From Scleroderma bovista (taxonomy: Eukaryota > Basidiomycota > Agaricomycetes > Boletales > Sclerodermataceae), in assembly GCA_037178675.1 (NCBI GenBank), contig JAYMGJ010000196.1, positions 62,001-126,000 of the forward strand: 64,000 nt of DNA, read 5' to 3'. The notes beneath the pieces were generated by a model, which ran no database searches, was not told the origin of the DNA, and saw nothing but the letters and a program-made list of their open reading frames with translations. Each line of letters starts with the position of its first letter. The first letter of the stretch is position 1. The position numbers and the translations under genes were made by a program. Shown one piece after another: positions 21,851-34,960 of the stretch.

Positions 21851-24538
21851 CTATGTTGGAGGCGGCGGCTCCTCTCCGGCTCTATTATTGTTAGTAGCCG
21901 TTGCAGCAGACAAAGATACAGATGCATTACTGCTCGACCGTGGCTCTCGTGGGCCCACCACAGCTCTCCGGCCCGAAGACCAACTCGCTGCCATCCGCAG
22001 AGGCGGCGCAGCAGGGGCAACCGCACCCAAACTTGCACCACCTCCGCCGCCGCTAGCCTCCTCGTCGGCGGTAGGATCAGCATCAGCATTAGCACCGATC
22101 CCAGCAACAGCTTGGAGAAGCGGTACCGTCGACAACGCGTTCGGCTCGCTACTATCACTCCGCATGCGCACATGCACCAAGCCCAGATCCGCATCGATCT
22201 GGCTCCCGCGCGCCGCAGTGCCAACCCCCACCATGCCCATGCTCATCCCAGTGCCAATCGCCCCAAACTCAGCAAGGTCGCTGCTCACGGAGTCGCTTCG
22301 TCGATGCTGCGCGTGATGCACGAGTAGCGGTACAGACACGAGCTCGCTCGACCTGTGCCGGTGTGTCAGAAAGCCGGGTGTTGTCGGTATACCGCCGTAC
22401 TCGTCTCCGTCACCCGCATCGGGCCCGACGAACGTATCCCGCCACGCAGCTGGCATCTTCGTCTTGGAATGCTGCTCCTTCAGTCCGAACTCTCCCACAC
22501 CGCCGCCCAGCCCTAGGTCTTCCACATACGTCCGTCCGCTGTCAACGGTGTACTGCGAAATACCTCGGTCTGCGCGTGACGACTGGAATGCGAGCGTGCG
22601 GAGTGTATCCGGGAGGCCTAGTGTCACCTCTTCTACGCTGCCCGTGGGAGAATCTCGCCTCGTAAGCTCGTACCCGATCTTCTGCTCCGTCTCGCTGTCA
22701 CCCAAATGTGACAGCGATGCCGACGCAGAGCCTGCCAGACCTTGCTTGCGCCACTTCCGTCGCGCGAAGAAACACCGCACGCCAAACGCAGCGACGCAGA
22801 GCGCGAAGGCCCCGACAAGGCCGATAAGGACCTTGACACCAACGGACATACCCGTGCTCCCATCTCCCGTCGGTGTGGGCGACTGTCCGCCAGAATCGAG
22901 TGGTTGATCAAGTACACGCACGGTGTGAAACTCCTGAAGTGCCTGAGTGGCGTTCGTGAGCCCGTAGAGACCAAGCGCCGGCTGGATGCCGTCGACGACC
23001 GAAGTAGGGAATGTTCCGTTAGCATTTGGCTTTTCGTATGCCATCACGGTGTATACATTGCGCATGAATGGAACGCCGAGGATCATGTCACCGATATTGG
23101 CTAGAACCTGGGTCTCCACAGATTGAATGAGCCCTACGCAGTATTGTGCCCCGGACTGTCCCGAGGGTTCAGTGGTTAAGTCGAGTGGGTGGATCGGGAG
23201 TTCGGGCTGGCCGTCGAGTGTGATTGTCATGTTCAAGGGAGTGATACAGGGAACGTAATCTATCCCGGGGAATGAGCAATGATAAAAGAGTGGAATTAAG
23301 ATGTTGAATGCATACAATTACCATCCGAAGCGGGACTGATGCCTAAGGCGCCATATATTCCATTGGCGATAGTTGGTGTTGTCATTATTAATGGCATACC
23401 AGAATCGAGGACTGCGGTAGGGTATAGTGAGCCAGATAGAGATGGAACCTTAATCGATTTTGTCTGCCCGCTGATGTAGACAGTGATCGCCTTGACATTA
23501 ACCTTCCAATAGCGTGCGCCGAAGCTATCACTAATAATTTGTGAGTATCGGATTTTGGACGGATCCGAAATAATGCTAGAGGGATGTCGACCTATGCCGA
23601 GAAGAGAGGGTATTTGATTTGAGCCTGGCCTAGCGAGAGACAGTGAGAAAAATGCTTGCGAAGGGGCATCACTAGATGGGGTGATAGAAAATAGATTAGA
23701 AGACAGGGCTGCTCCATCGGGGCTGTTGTTTTCCTCTCCAGGGATTAGTGATTGGATGACAGAATTCAAGGGTAAAGCAAGGCCTAGAATGCCATCAAAT
23801 TCATACGACAGGGGTTCGTTCTGAACCGAGGTCGCCGCAGCTGGAGAACTTTCATTAATGACGTCAACATCATAAAGTGAGCCAGCTTGTCCTCACCAAG
23901 TGCTTGGTTCGTAATGTTGTATCCACCAAGTTGGACTGTGTCCCATACGATGGGACCAGAAACGGTGCCCTGGAGATATTGGATCGTGAACTCTTCACCG
24001 GTAGGCGTGGAAGAACTAGGGTCATACAATCGCCCGTTTGTGGACGAACACGAGGAGCACGATTTTGCTGCGACCCACTAGATATTCCATAGCGGCAGTG
24101 TTTTGAAACAAGTGAGTTGTTTGCCCCTTTTTTGGAACACGAGGATGGCAAATACCCACTAGATCTGATGAACCAGTGTCAACTTGAAGAGAAAAGTTTT
24201 GTTGTGATGTGCCTATTTGGATTGGGACTGTATATGCGCTAGATGGCAGGGTCGTCAGCCCAATGCAAACGGCGTGAATGGGTAAGAGGGTGGTGCGGCA
24301 ATTATTAGGATGACCGGAAGGAGGGAAAGCAATGGCAACACGATGAACTCATGCTTTTGTTCCCGACCTAAGAAAAAACGCGCACTTACACGGCATAGTA
24401 GCTCGTCGAAATCATATCCATGCTGAGCACAATTCCAGAACTCCCACCTGAGCCTTCGTCCCGGGTGGATACAGGTACGAAGTGTTCTTTGTCTTTTCCT
24501 TTCCATCTTGACGAGCGTGCGTCGAGGATGTTCGGCAT
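21851..24538 (-). CDS. Membrane-anchored pepsin-like aspartic protease with long cytosolic tail
   Basis: Five exons: 24538-24390, 24238-24160, 24077-23897, 23840-23322, 23259-21851; about 778 aa, phases consistent. A1-family aspartic protease: first catalytic motif VDTGSSDLW near residue 68, Tyr flap region near YDPSSSTPTGEEF, FDGILGLAL, and the second catalytic motif AVLDSGMPL near residue 280. A single transmembrane helix (VLIGLVGAFALCVAAFGVRC, about 445-470) is followed by basic RRKWRKQ and then about 300 residues of low-complexity Ser/Gly/Ala-rich tail. The topology places the protease outside the cell or in a secretory lumen. No signal peptide is visible after the ATG chosen, and an acceptor-like TTCAG directly precedes it, so an upstream signal exon may be missing. 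Pro/Ala/Gly runs at the C terminus are typical of fungal low complexity. Confidence 0.88.
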
Positions 24539-27294
24539 CTGAATACAGGTATGGCACGGGTGCACGGACCAAGTTGAGTTATTTTGTCAAGAAGAGGGCA
24601 GTACGACAGGGCGCTATACGGTGCCGAGTTTACGCGGGGCGGTAGGACAGCCGCAGAGAGATGGATACAAATGATACGATGATAGTCTGTTCAGGAGACT
24701 AGAATTGTTTGCATCGGCCCAGCGACGACGGGTGGTTTTGGGGGGAGACAAGGGAAGGGTAGATTGTGTTGGTGGTGGAGAAGGAAGGAAAACAGCTGGC
24801 TGGTAGCACCGCAATTCAGGGACCAAGCTAACACATATGAAAATGGAAACCCTAAAGAAAAGTCCGCGGCAGGGTTTGCGACTTGTTTTGAAGTCTTTCT
24901 CGTCTCACTTCTGTTTGTCGACTGACTTACCCCGCATATTTAGGCGTTGCTGGACCATCAGGGCCTCCGGAGAAACAGGCACTGCTTTCACTACAGTCAA
25001 TCATCCATGATAGTGGACGCTAATCAGTAACTACGGTTATCATTTCCCGTCTGGGAGTAAGAGCGTTTCCCTCAGCGCATAGCCCTAACTGGCACTGCAT
25101 GATCTATTTCTAGTGACTCGTCCACATCCCCCGCCGCCTTGTACTTCAGCCGTCGTCGTCAGCTCGTCAATCCCCACAGCTGGTGGAACATTCCTCACCC
25201 CTGATCATTCCACCCGGAAGCGGCGCAGAGGTGGAACGGCACCGACTGAAAATCTGAACTTTGCTGCAGGCATATTGATTCATAATACAGGGTGACCCGA
25301 TGTACAGTCGCTAACACGTGTAGCTGTGCTTATGACGACCGCATCGCGATCTGACTTGGCCAGCATTCAGGTGAATACGCAGATGGTTTTGCCAACAATG
25401 ACCAATCGTTATCAACATGGCCTTTGGTGGACGCCCACCACCCATATGTAGCCATCTTGCACTGGTTCATATCATGCATCATTCCAAGTGGCAAGATAAT
25501 TGGTACCACGTTCTGGGACATGCAGTTTACTGCAGGTCGGTGTCGATTCCGCGACTTTCGTAGCATCCACCTCTCTTCTTGATGCTGAGCCTCATCAGTA
25601 TCCCTCTCTCTCAGACCAAGCAACAAGGGACGGCGTATGTTTACCTGAGAAAGTGGCCCATCAGGCGAAATCATTAGAGATGACAGCATGCATCCTTGCC
25701 ACAGCGCCACGGCGTCTGTATGGCATGGGAGCCTGCATCTGAGTGGGCCCACACCACATTTGCCACATACAGCTTTCTCGCTGATGCAAAGATCCTCAAA
25801 GGGTCAACCTACCACTTCTTCGGAAGATTCATCATTTCCGCGACAGGAATCGTTCACCAGGGGGGGCACAGGATTCGGCGGCTACAAGGACCACCTGACA
25901 GTCCGAATTTCACCATGATAAGAACTGAAGGGGCACCTTCCTGCCTCCATCGCAAGGCCTGCAAAGGTTAAGACCGTTCCTTGACCATACCAAGAATTTC
26001 GAAGATTACCAGGCACTGTTCAGATCATCCTGGTCCATTCATCATGTGACGAAGGTGGTGCATGAGGTGATTCTCTAGAAGCAGGTTACATTTCCTCTTT
26101 TTACCACGATGTGGGACATACTCACTTTTTTCTACGACTGTATTTTGAATGGATCCTTCTGGCAACACAAACAAGAAATATCGTAGCTATCATTTTTCTG
26201 ATAAAAAATACTCGGGATTTTGCTAAGATACGGGAAGAAGGTCATGGCATACCCGAATGACTGGAACGCTGAAGGATCCTCGAGTCCTTGGGAAATGTGC
26301 GGAAATGAAGCCATGTCCTAGGGCATCCTAGTGTGAAGTGCAGTCGGGAGGAACGAGTTCTCGAACAAGCATTGGAGGGCAGTGATTTCCAGGAACCGTA
26401 CAACATTTCGGTATGTCGATATCCAGGAGTCTTGCTTGATGGGCTAACAAAATCAGTATCTCCTGTTACAACGAGAAATGTCACATTTCATTACAATGTT
26501 GCCAGACACGAATACAGGAAGACCCATGGCCTCAGCGAGAAGGGGTTTGCGAAGAATGGTGTGCAGCATTCCGGAAGGGGAAGGACGGACCAGGACACTA
26601 AACGATGGCTTCCAAAAGATGTGTGATACGTTGAAGACCGAAATACACTTCGACGCACAGAAGGGACAGAAGCCCTGGTTAAACGTTGACGGAAGAAGAT
26701 GATGGTGAGGACATGACTCATTCGTCAAGCTCAGCACATGAACTTCCGATTTCCTGATTATATGCACCGCACCCCGCACCACAGAGTCGAATGACAAGTG
26801 TTTGCCCGTCAGGGCGGCCGACTCACGAGAAGTGCGTGAGCACATATATTTAGCATGACGGGCACCGGTTCTGCCAAGCAGCAGCTGACCTAGCAGCTAT
26901 GCAGTGGGTAGGCGGCAATCTGCCATAGTAGGATGTCCTGCCGTCTCACATGCGAAACGCTGATTCAGCTCAACACAGAGGTATCAGCTCGCACCTTACC
27001 TGGAGTCGAACGTTGAGCGCTCGCTGTCATGCTGGTACATAGATGATAGATACGCATGTCAAAGATTGCGTGTCGTGCACCGAATGTGTACTTTGGCCTT
27101 CTTGGAACCTCTAATCATTGGTCAACGTAATAATCATCCATCGGTGAAATTTGCCCTGCCAGGCAAAGGTAGGCCCTGAAAGCGGTGAGGTATTGACGAA
27201 TGGAACTACAGTATAGCGTTGCAGGCACGCTCTTACGAGGAATGTGTTTTCTTCCAAGGTGGAGTGTATCTAACACTGAATTAGGTGCCTCACC
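24539..27294. other. Stretch without a supported gene
   Basis: Includes the promoter side of the protease gene. ORFs at 25330-25752 (-), 25696-25971 (+) and 26453-26845 (-) reach 90-140 aa but show no domain, no coherent splice structure and no continuation, so I do not call them. Confidence 0.4.
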
Positions 27295-28501
27295 ATGACG
27301 TCGCACTCAGTAGCCTTCTTTTCTGCTGCTCAACACCTACGCATGTCGAGGAGCACAGGATTTTCTTCGGCTGCAAGGGGAGGACGTCGCTTCTCCAACA
27401 ACGGACCCGGCAGGGCCAGGAACCAACAAGGTGGTAGGAACAACACCACAAAGCCGACCCACTGTAAGCGCCGATCATCGTCCTGTGTACGACCTCTTCT
27501 AAACTCGAAACGGATCCCAGTTCTTTGTCTTCCAATTGCAAGTATAACTGTTCTTGGAATCGCTCCCTTATATACAGGCATGCTAATGAAATGATGCATC
27601 ATGGTGGTGATCACCACTCATGATGATGATCTCGCACAGGGACATCATGCGCGTCTGCGAGAGACTATCTCGTCTTTTACGGACGGACTGCTTAGAAGCA
27701 CACCAGCGTTGCCTGGCCTCGATCAATCCATCGTGATAGCCCCTCGCCGCCTGCATCTCACGCTTGGCGTTATGACGTTGACTGATAGTGTTTCCGAGAC
27801 GCAATCACCAGCCCCAAGCCGTGTGCGAGCGTCCACGGCTGCACCCAGCAGTAGGACGGTATCGGATGCCCTGTCTTTGTTGAGCTCTCTGAAACCACGG
27901 ATCATGGAGTTGCTTGTGGGCCATCGTCTGTGTGTGCCGCTTCAACGCATGCATATCATGGACCCAGACGGCGGCAATCCGGATCACGCACACGTCCTGT
28001 GGCTGGGGCCGTCGCCTGACAGCGCAGATGCCCATAGGTTGCAACGAGTGGGCGGTGAGTGCCCAATGTCTCTCTTTGTGGGGTAAGTAGCATACGTGCA
28101 CAGGACTAATGACATGTTCAATACAGAACTGGTGAGCAGCGCGTTTCGAGATGCGGGGTTTATCTCCGAACGGCGACCCCTCAAGGTACGTCCTTCCATC
28201 TACAGGTGCCTCGCAGGTCCAAGTCACAGTCTAAGCAAATACACAGCTGCACTGCACTGTCATGAACACGATCTACCGTCAGCCAAGGTCCAGGGGTGTG
28301 CGTCAGCCCTTCTCCTATCGGGCATTGCTTGCTTCGGACACTGCAGTGCGAGCGTTCCGTGTGCCCCCGCTGTCTGATGGCGGGGCAGTGGGGGTGAATT
28401 TCGGGACGTGGGACGTGGATGAGATCCAGATATGCAGGATGGGGAGCTTTGGGCCTGAGGGGGAGTATGTTAGTTGTGGAGGGGTTTCGTTATTAGCATG
28501 A
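27295..28501 (+). CDS. 2H phosphoesterase, AKAP7/ASCC1 2'-5' RNA ligase-like
   Basis: Five exons: 27295-27463, 27521-27537, 27640-28054, 28127-28185, 28247-28501; 304 aa. The two His-x-Thr motifs of the 2H fold are present: RRLHLTLGVM (about residue 105) and LKLHCTVMNT (about 220), with KPTHFLCLPIG, GLDQSIVIAP and VDEIQICRMG in family positions. This family includes the AKAP7 and ASCC1 C-terminal domains and acts on RNA 2',3'-cyclic or 2'-5' phosphates; the substrate here is unknown. The Arg/Gly-rich N terminus before KPTHF may bind RNA, and no KH domain is seen. The second intron (27538-27639) is best read as GC-AG, with donor GCAAGT; only this join restores the conserved LPIGHHARLR. It lies head-to-tail 184 bp before RHO1. 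Confidence 0.85.
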
Positions 28502-28685
28502 GACAGTCTTCGCACGCACAGGCCTGGAATGGAATGGACCAAGTGGCACAGCCTTCCCGAAAGGGAAAAGTTGAAAGGGCGATTGAAACGCCGACCTGGT
28601 ATCATCGTGCGACTTTCCTTCAACACACTGCAACGTCTCCTCCACGAAATCCAACTCCCATCCTACTTGATACATCTTTCGAATA

Positions 28686-29531
28686 ATGTCTGAAATCAGG
28701 AGGAAACTTGTCATCGTTGGAGACGGTGCTTGCGGAAAGGTGGGGCAGCACGTTGGCCTCGTCCAAGACACGCTGATATCAACCACCACACCCACCAGAC
28801 CTGTCTATTGATCGTCTTCTCCAAAGGAACATTCCCTGAGGTACCCTACCACATCCGCTTCCTTTCTCTCTTCTCTCCTCCTCGTGCTCACAACCTCTTC
28901 CTTCAGGTTTACGTTCCTACTGTCTTTGAGAACTACGTCGCGGACGTCGAAGTTGATGGCAAACACGTCGAACTGGCGCTATGGGATACGGCTGGACAGG
29001 AAGACTACGACCGCCTTCGACCCCTCAGTTATCCCGACTCTCACGTCATCCTCATCTGCTTCGCGGTAGACTCACCAGACTCGTTGGACAACGTACAGGA
29101 AAAGGTGTGTCCTTTCGGCTCCCCTTTAGTTCAGTACTGACGGCATGTGCCGAATACATTCACAGTGGATCTCGGAGGTGATGCATTTTTGTGCCGGTTT
29201 GCCTATCATTCTTGTCGGGTGCAAGAAGGACCTTCGGCGGGACCCTAGAGTGATCGACGAGCTCAGGAAGACAGGTCAGCGCCCAGTTACCCCAGAGGAG
29301 GTGCGTCTCATCCCTCCTTCCATCCCTCTTCTCGTGGGATACGAATGATCCGGTCTTGTGCGTCTCTTTTTCCAGGGTATGGCCGTGGCGAACAAGATTG
29401 GCGCCAAGCACTATTTGGAATGCTCAGCGCGAACGGGCGAGGGTGTACGTGAAGTATTCCAGTATGCCACGAGGGCTGCCCTCCTCAGTCGACCCAAGAG
29501 CAACAAGAGACATGGTTGTGTGGTTCTGTAG
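28686..29531 (+). CDS. RHO1: Rho1 small GTPase
   Basis: Five exons, 28686-28739, 28799-28840, 28907-29104, 29166-29300 and 29376-29531, give 194 aa, the usual Rho1 length. P-loop GDGACGKT (split by the first intron), switch [13 protein letters not shown], switch [19 protein letters not shown], base-recognition motif KKD with [12 protein letters not shown]-like motif [10 protein letters not shown] and C-terminal CAAX box CVVL, which predicts geranylgeranylation. Rho1 activates glucan synthase and the cell-wall integrity kinase cascade and organises actin at growing tips. It has the effector-loop sequence expected of RhoA/Rho1 rather than Cdc42 or Rac. No lesion is seen. Confidence 0.96.
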
Positions 29532-32500
29532 ACTACCACCTATGTACAAGGTCGTCTGTTTTGTGTCTCGCCCTCCCCTGTACACACGCACACCCCATCT
29601 GACAGCCCCTCTGCCACCCCCTCTACTCGTACGTCACATTGGGGTGGAGCCTACGCCCTCTATCCTTTTCTCCGTACTGTCTCTTATTGAGAGTTCATAC
29701 CCTTTCACGACCCGTGTTAGCAACTCCATGATCTGACCATTTTTTTTCCTTGTCCGCTTTTTTATCCAACTTATCGTGCATGCTGAGCATGCAGTGTGTG
29801 ATTTAATAATTCGTTTGCTTGAGGTCGTTGGCTGACAGTTGACATGAGGCTTGTCTATAACTGTTCCTAAGACAACGCTTTGGTCGAATCCAGCTGACAG
29901 CTGCGCATTTGCCAAGCACAGTTGCGCTGCGGAAGTTGTGCTACTTGGAATGGGAGTGATGCGACCTAGTCATCGGATCTGAAATCATAGTGCTCTGGGC
30001 TGTTCTTGAATTGGTGGACAGGGTGCTGGCGACTTACTGTCTGTGAAGCGTGTTAGCTATACGGTACGATGACAATTGACGAGAGGGGTTGATCTGGGGC
30101 ACGTGATACCGATAGCACGACGCGTCTTGTATTTCAAGCTCCGCTTATCTGCAGAGTGAGATTTGTGCGTGTGGTACTACAGCCTTTCGTGTAATGTATG
30201 GCAAGTCCAGTAATTTTGGGTGCTCCAGGCTAGCCTGGATGGAATGAACCAATCGTGCAGGTCCATAGGATATTACATGTTACGTACCGGACTGTTGGCT
30301 TTGGTATTATGGTGGAGAACTTGCTGCAAATCAAATAGTATTGTGTGCTCACTTCAGTTATGGGGTGGGACTAACTTGCTGTGATTTATTCATCAGTAAC
30401 CAGCATGTATAGTAACCAAGTCCCATATCGATAAAGGTACAAGGAGAAGGGCTTTCTTTGCTAGGCTTTGAAATCTAGACACTGCCACATGAGTACTCCA
30501 TAGGGAAGTGAAAGAACATCTGCGCACTACATCAGAACGATATTCATTGTGTTTATTTCATCAAGCCCATTAACAAGAGGTCCTTCCTCCGCTCCCTACA
30601 TATTTTCTCTTGTCGATTGAGCGGACGTAAGGTCATTCCACACCAATCAGGCATGACCGATTTGAGGACTTGGTACTAAAAAACGCGCTGTCAGTGTTAT
30701 ATCCACGACAATATCATCCTGGGAGTCCATACAACCACCGATGGTCAGTTAGAGAAAGAGCACATTACCTCCCTCAGTTCCCTGAAATAGAGCGAGCAAC
30801 TCGTCAGTAACAAGAGTCGTAGGGCGATCAGCCGCACGGCGTGACGCTGTCGTGATGGAGTTCACGACATAGTTACCCGTGCCGAGCCGTCACGCACATT
30901 CTTCATAAGAGATAACAGGCCTTCTGCTCCCTGCAGCCTGAGCGACTTGAGGTTCGCTATGCGAACTGTCATATGGGGTGCAGAGGATGTGATACGTTCC
31001 TGTGTTTCTCTCGACCAGGTCAGTTGATGTGCCATATACGAGTAAGAGAGGGAAAAGGTCGACGAAGGCAGAGAGCCGGTTGCCATTGAGAGTATGGATT
31101 GTGCCCAGAGAAGTCATGCACAACGAGGGGCACATTCAGGGTCTAAACAGCCAGTTATGCGTAGGTTTCGGGACCCAGCTTTAGTGAGGCTGATAGCAAT
31201 GAATGGCGGAAAAAGTGGTGTCACATAGACAAAAGTCTTTGACACCAGCGAGAGGAGGAGTTGGGGTGGGTCTGATCCTCGTGGATACCGTTAGAACGCA
31301 TTTTGATGGTCTTTACTGAAATATCTCGTTACGGGGTTAGTCTCAGACTCTGGATTAGTTCGGATGGAAAAAAGGAATGCGGGTTGGATAATTGCTGAGT
31401 TTCTTGGCATACCTGGAGGTTTTCCACAGATTGTAATGCAAGTCTGATACCGATGCATGATGCCTATTGTCAAAACATCGTTGATGAAAAAGAGTACGCA
31501 CGATAGACGTACGTAAGTAGGTTGACAGCCTTGACCATTTCTCGGTTATGTAAACTAACCACATTGCATTCGACCACCGTGACGACCACTGACTGCAAAC
31601 CTAGTATGCATTCTGAGCGACGGGTTTCATCCAGCGTCCAGCACTCTAATTCCGGGCCAGGTGTGCCGTTCGGTCAATGATCACGTATGATTTCTCAACA
31701 TGGCAACTGATCCACTGACACTCTTGAGCAGTTCCGCTGCATTGTATTTCTTTGCGCTATTTAAAGTGTAGCGGAGTCCCTGTCCCTGCACTACATCTCT
31801 ACAAGCTACGCACCTCTGCTCCCGGGAACCCCAAGCCGATCGTGGTGGTGGGCACTGCAGCTGCGGGGGTGATCACTCATTGAAGAGGCTTCAAATCTGC
31901 TGGTGCGGTGCAAGGTGGACAGATGTTTCCCCCAGGCAGTGTTGATCTGTGTGCTTCGGTTTTTTTCTGCGATCCCATCGGTAGGTCAAAATGAGCCTTT
32001 CTCGGCCGGTCTCTCCAGCGTACCTGTATCAATTATCAGTGATGCATGGAAAGCCGATTGCCAACTTGAACTTCGCCGTTGCTTCCAACGACACTTCTTT
32101 CCAGTCTCGTGGCAGGCTTCTTTCTCGCGAAGGCCCCCGATGGTCGTCTAATGGAATTTATATGTACAGATGAGTTCATATCGCATGGTACCCCACACCG
32201 CGGAATATCTATCTAGTCTGAAATAGCTCAAATGCCTCCCGCTGTTCCATGATGGGCCCTTCTTCTGGCCTCTTGTATTCATGAAATCTGGATTTCCTTC
32301 CCCATCTGTATTCCGCTCACCTTGCCTGCGATACTTACTCCCTTCCTCAGTTATATTGTACCTTAATCTTGAATTTTCGAGGCGCAGCAAATACACTGTG
32401 GCCGAGATTTCTAGGCCTCATGCACGCAGGTCGATTCACCGTTATCATTCTGATCTGATCTTTTGGTCGTTGACCAAGAAGTTTCTTTTCTTAGCCACTG

Positions 32501-34960
32501 GAATTGCAGTTCAGAAGGCGTCCCACGTGCGTAACGCGTTGCGCTGTGTCTGGGCATATCTCCATCCATTCTGGTCGCCAGAAGGACAGGCCATTTGGGC
32601 TATACATTCTGTGGAACAGGCGAAGGGTGCTGGGCATCTCTTCACACCCGGTGCCACCGCCGTGTATTCCCGATCCTCGTACTTAATATGACAGCTTGGC
32701 CAGCTGGGCTCGAAGATTGGCATGTCTAAGCTGTCTGACTCCGTTATTGGGCATGCGTGTGCGTGTATGACACAGAACGTTGACCGTGAGGCGTTGAGGT
32801 TCAGGAGTATGCACAAGGGGTGGGAAGCTTCAAGATGGACACGACGTGTCATGAAATATGAAGGCTGTTCGTCGATCTACTGTACTGTGATCCTGAAGGG
32901 ACGCGATGGACCACCTGTTGGCAGTGGTGAAGTTGCTGAAGTCTGGCCCGTGTTGGAGTTAGGTCGAGCATTGGGCCAGCAGGTGCTTTGAGTATTTTCA
33001 ACTTCAAGGATAGTGCGGTGTGCCGCAAATTGCTATGCGAGAAGGGCGCCCATATAGCTGCGGCGCCACTCGGAACGGATACTTTGATAAGGGACCCGAA
33101 ACGATGATTGACCTTGGCTGCCGCGATCCCGATACCGGACCTAGTATGAAGACAAAGCCAAACTGCCGCATACCTCAGACTGCAATTGCATGTAGGGACC
33201 TGAGCGCCGTGACGTACCTCAGAAAATGAATGAATGATCCCGTACAGGCACAGGCGCCTCTTTCCCCTCTCTCCGAGAACACTTGCATGGTGGCGGTGAT
33301 ATTAGTCATGGCCAGATGGTAGACCTGTCCCGTAATGCAGGCACTTGTGGCGTACTGTTGGCTTGAAATCGCTAAGTACATAGCTCAAACCAGGAACCGA
33401 AGAGTTCGGTCTCCCTTGTTCCTTTGTCAGTACCTATAATTACCAATTCTCGTAAGACCTCCGACGAGCACAAAGGAGAAATAAAGTTGGTGTTTCATCG
33501 TTGAATCGACCAATGTCTGACAGCTCACGTGGCGCACACGATCACAGACAAAGGTAGTTTGGAAAGTTTTACTGAAGGTAGTGAAAGGATACGAAGACTG
33601 TTCGAGGAACAACAGGAAATTGAATCGCTGCCAGTGCTCTGTTCCCAAAGTGATATTTGGAGAAACTCGTGCAGGTCGACCGCGGTCACCGAGTCTCGGG
33701 CGTATGTTCGGATGCAGTGTCCGGAAATATCACTACTGCGGGACCGTGGCGGACGTACCTCTTAGGCCGCAATCAAAGCGATTCTTGCCTGTGCGAGCGT
33801 CTTGTTTTAGAAAGGAACAATCAGTGACCGGGCAGTCGGAGAAATTGATGTCGAGGAACGAGAGGGCATATAGTGTTCATCCCGATGATAATGAATGGCA
33901 TGAAGTCTGGGAAGCCAGTGCACGTCATTACTTGAATGTACTAAGGGTGATTTGTGTGTAGAAGCAGGGCATGTGCCGCGCCCCAGTTACCTTGTCCATC
34001 GAAGCTGTTGGGCCTTTCTCGATTCCGAGAAGACTGGCAGGGGAGAAGATCGAAGGACGGTTACGATAAGATGACAAGACCCGTGTAACAGCTCAAGCCT
34101 CCCAAGGAAGGTGAACTTCCAAAACTGAATGCTGGCCCAAAATTTGCTTGGTTCTCCCCGCCTTTGAGTTGCAATATTGAGTAACTCGAAATTGGAGTCA
34201 ACCTAGAAAATTGGCTTGCTAAGGTACCTGACGGACGAGTCAAATTGAGGTTCTCAGGGGCAGGGCGATATGTATGCTGAAGAAATGACAGGGCATACTA
34301 TCGTAATTGGAAGCCACATTCCTTTGAATCCAATGATGTATGATGATCCTCCGCGATCGCCGATTGGTCGTCGGATCGGCGAAAGCGTTGTAATTTGTAG
34401 CGAGCAAGTACCGTTCGGAACAGCGAAAAGGATCACGAATGCATAGACGCCACTCGTCGCGGGTTTGAGCTCGTAAACGGTCCATTGATAGCCAAGCCAC
34501 GAGGGTAGAGTATAGCAAATGTAGCGGTGCAGTCAAGGCATCAGAGCTTTGTCCCTCAAAGGGTAGATTCTCCGAAGTCCAACTTGGCGGACCAAATAGG
34601 CTGAAAGAGGAAAACCTGTCCACAAGTTGGCAGACGCCGAAAAATTTGAATCCCGAGCCAACCCATGGTCCATTTTCCGGAATAATGATGACGATGGACC
34701 AGCCCAGAAGCAAGAAGCGTGGACGAATCTCGAGGCACAACGTGACGCAATAGCCTTAATCGTAGTACAAGGCTCATCATTAATTTGGCTGCAGGCTTGT
34801 CAGACTTGAGGTAAGTAATAACATCGGGGCTGTCCGATTTACCTGCTGGCCAGACCGAGCTGCCATGGTTGTCCCTTTGGTTTTGGTGGACCTGGTGGCG
34901 AAAGACATGTGTCCACCGAAATAGGCAAGAGAATACTCCACACTCTCATTTTATTCCACC
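29532..34960. other. 5.4-kb stretch without a supported gene
   Basis: No ORF longer than about 170 aa and none with a motif I recognise. On the minus strand 30860-31140 reads plausible protein-like pieces but they cannot be joined with confidence. Some transcribed but unrecognised gene may hide here. Confidence 0.4.

Noticed and set aside
21578..22327. 249-aa and 184-aa ORFs on the plus strand
   Set aside because: Antisense to the GC-rich tail of the aspartic protease; composition (Arg/Ser/Ala) follows from the tail codons.
25330..26845. Several ORFs of 75-140 aa
   Set aside because: No recognisable domain, no consistent frame across neighbours, overlapping on both strands.
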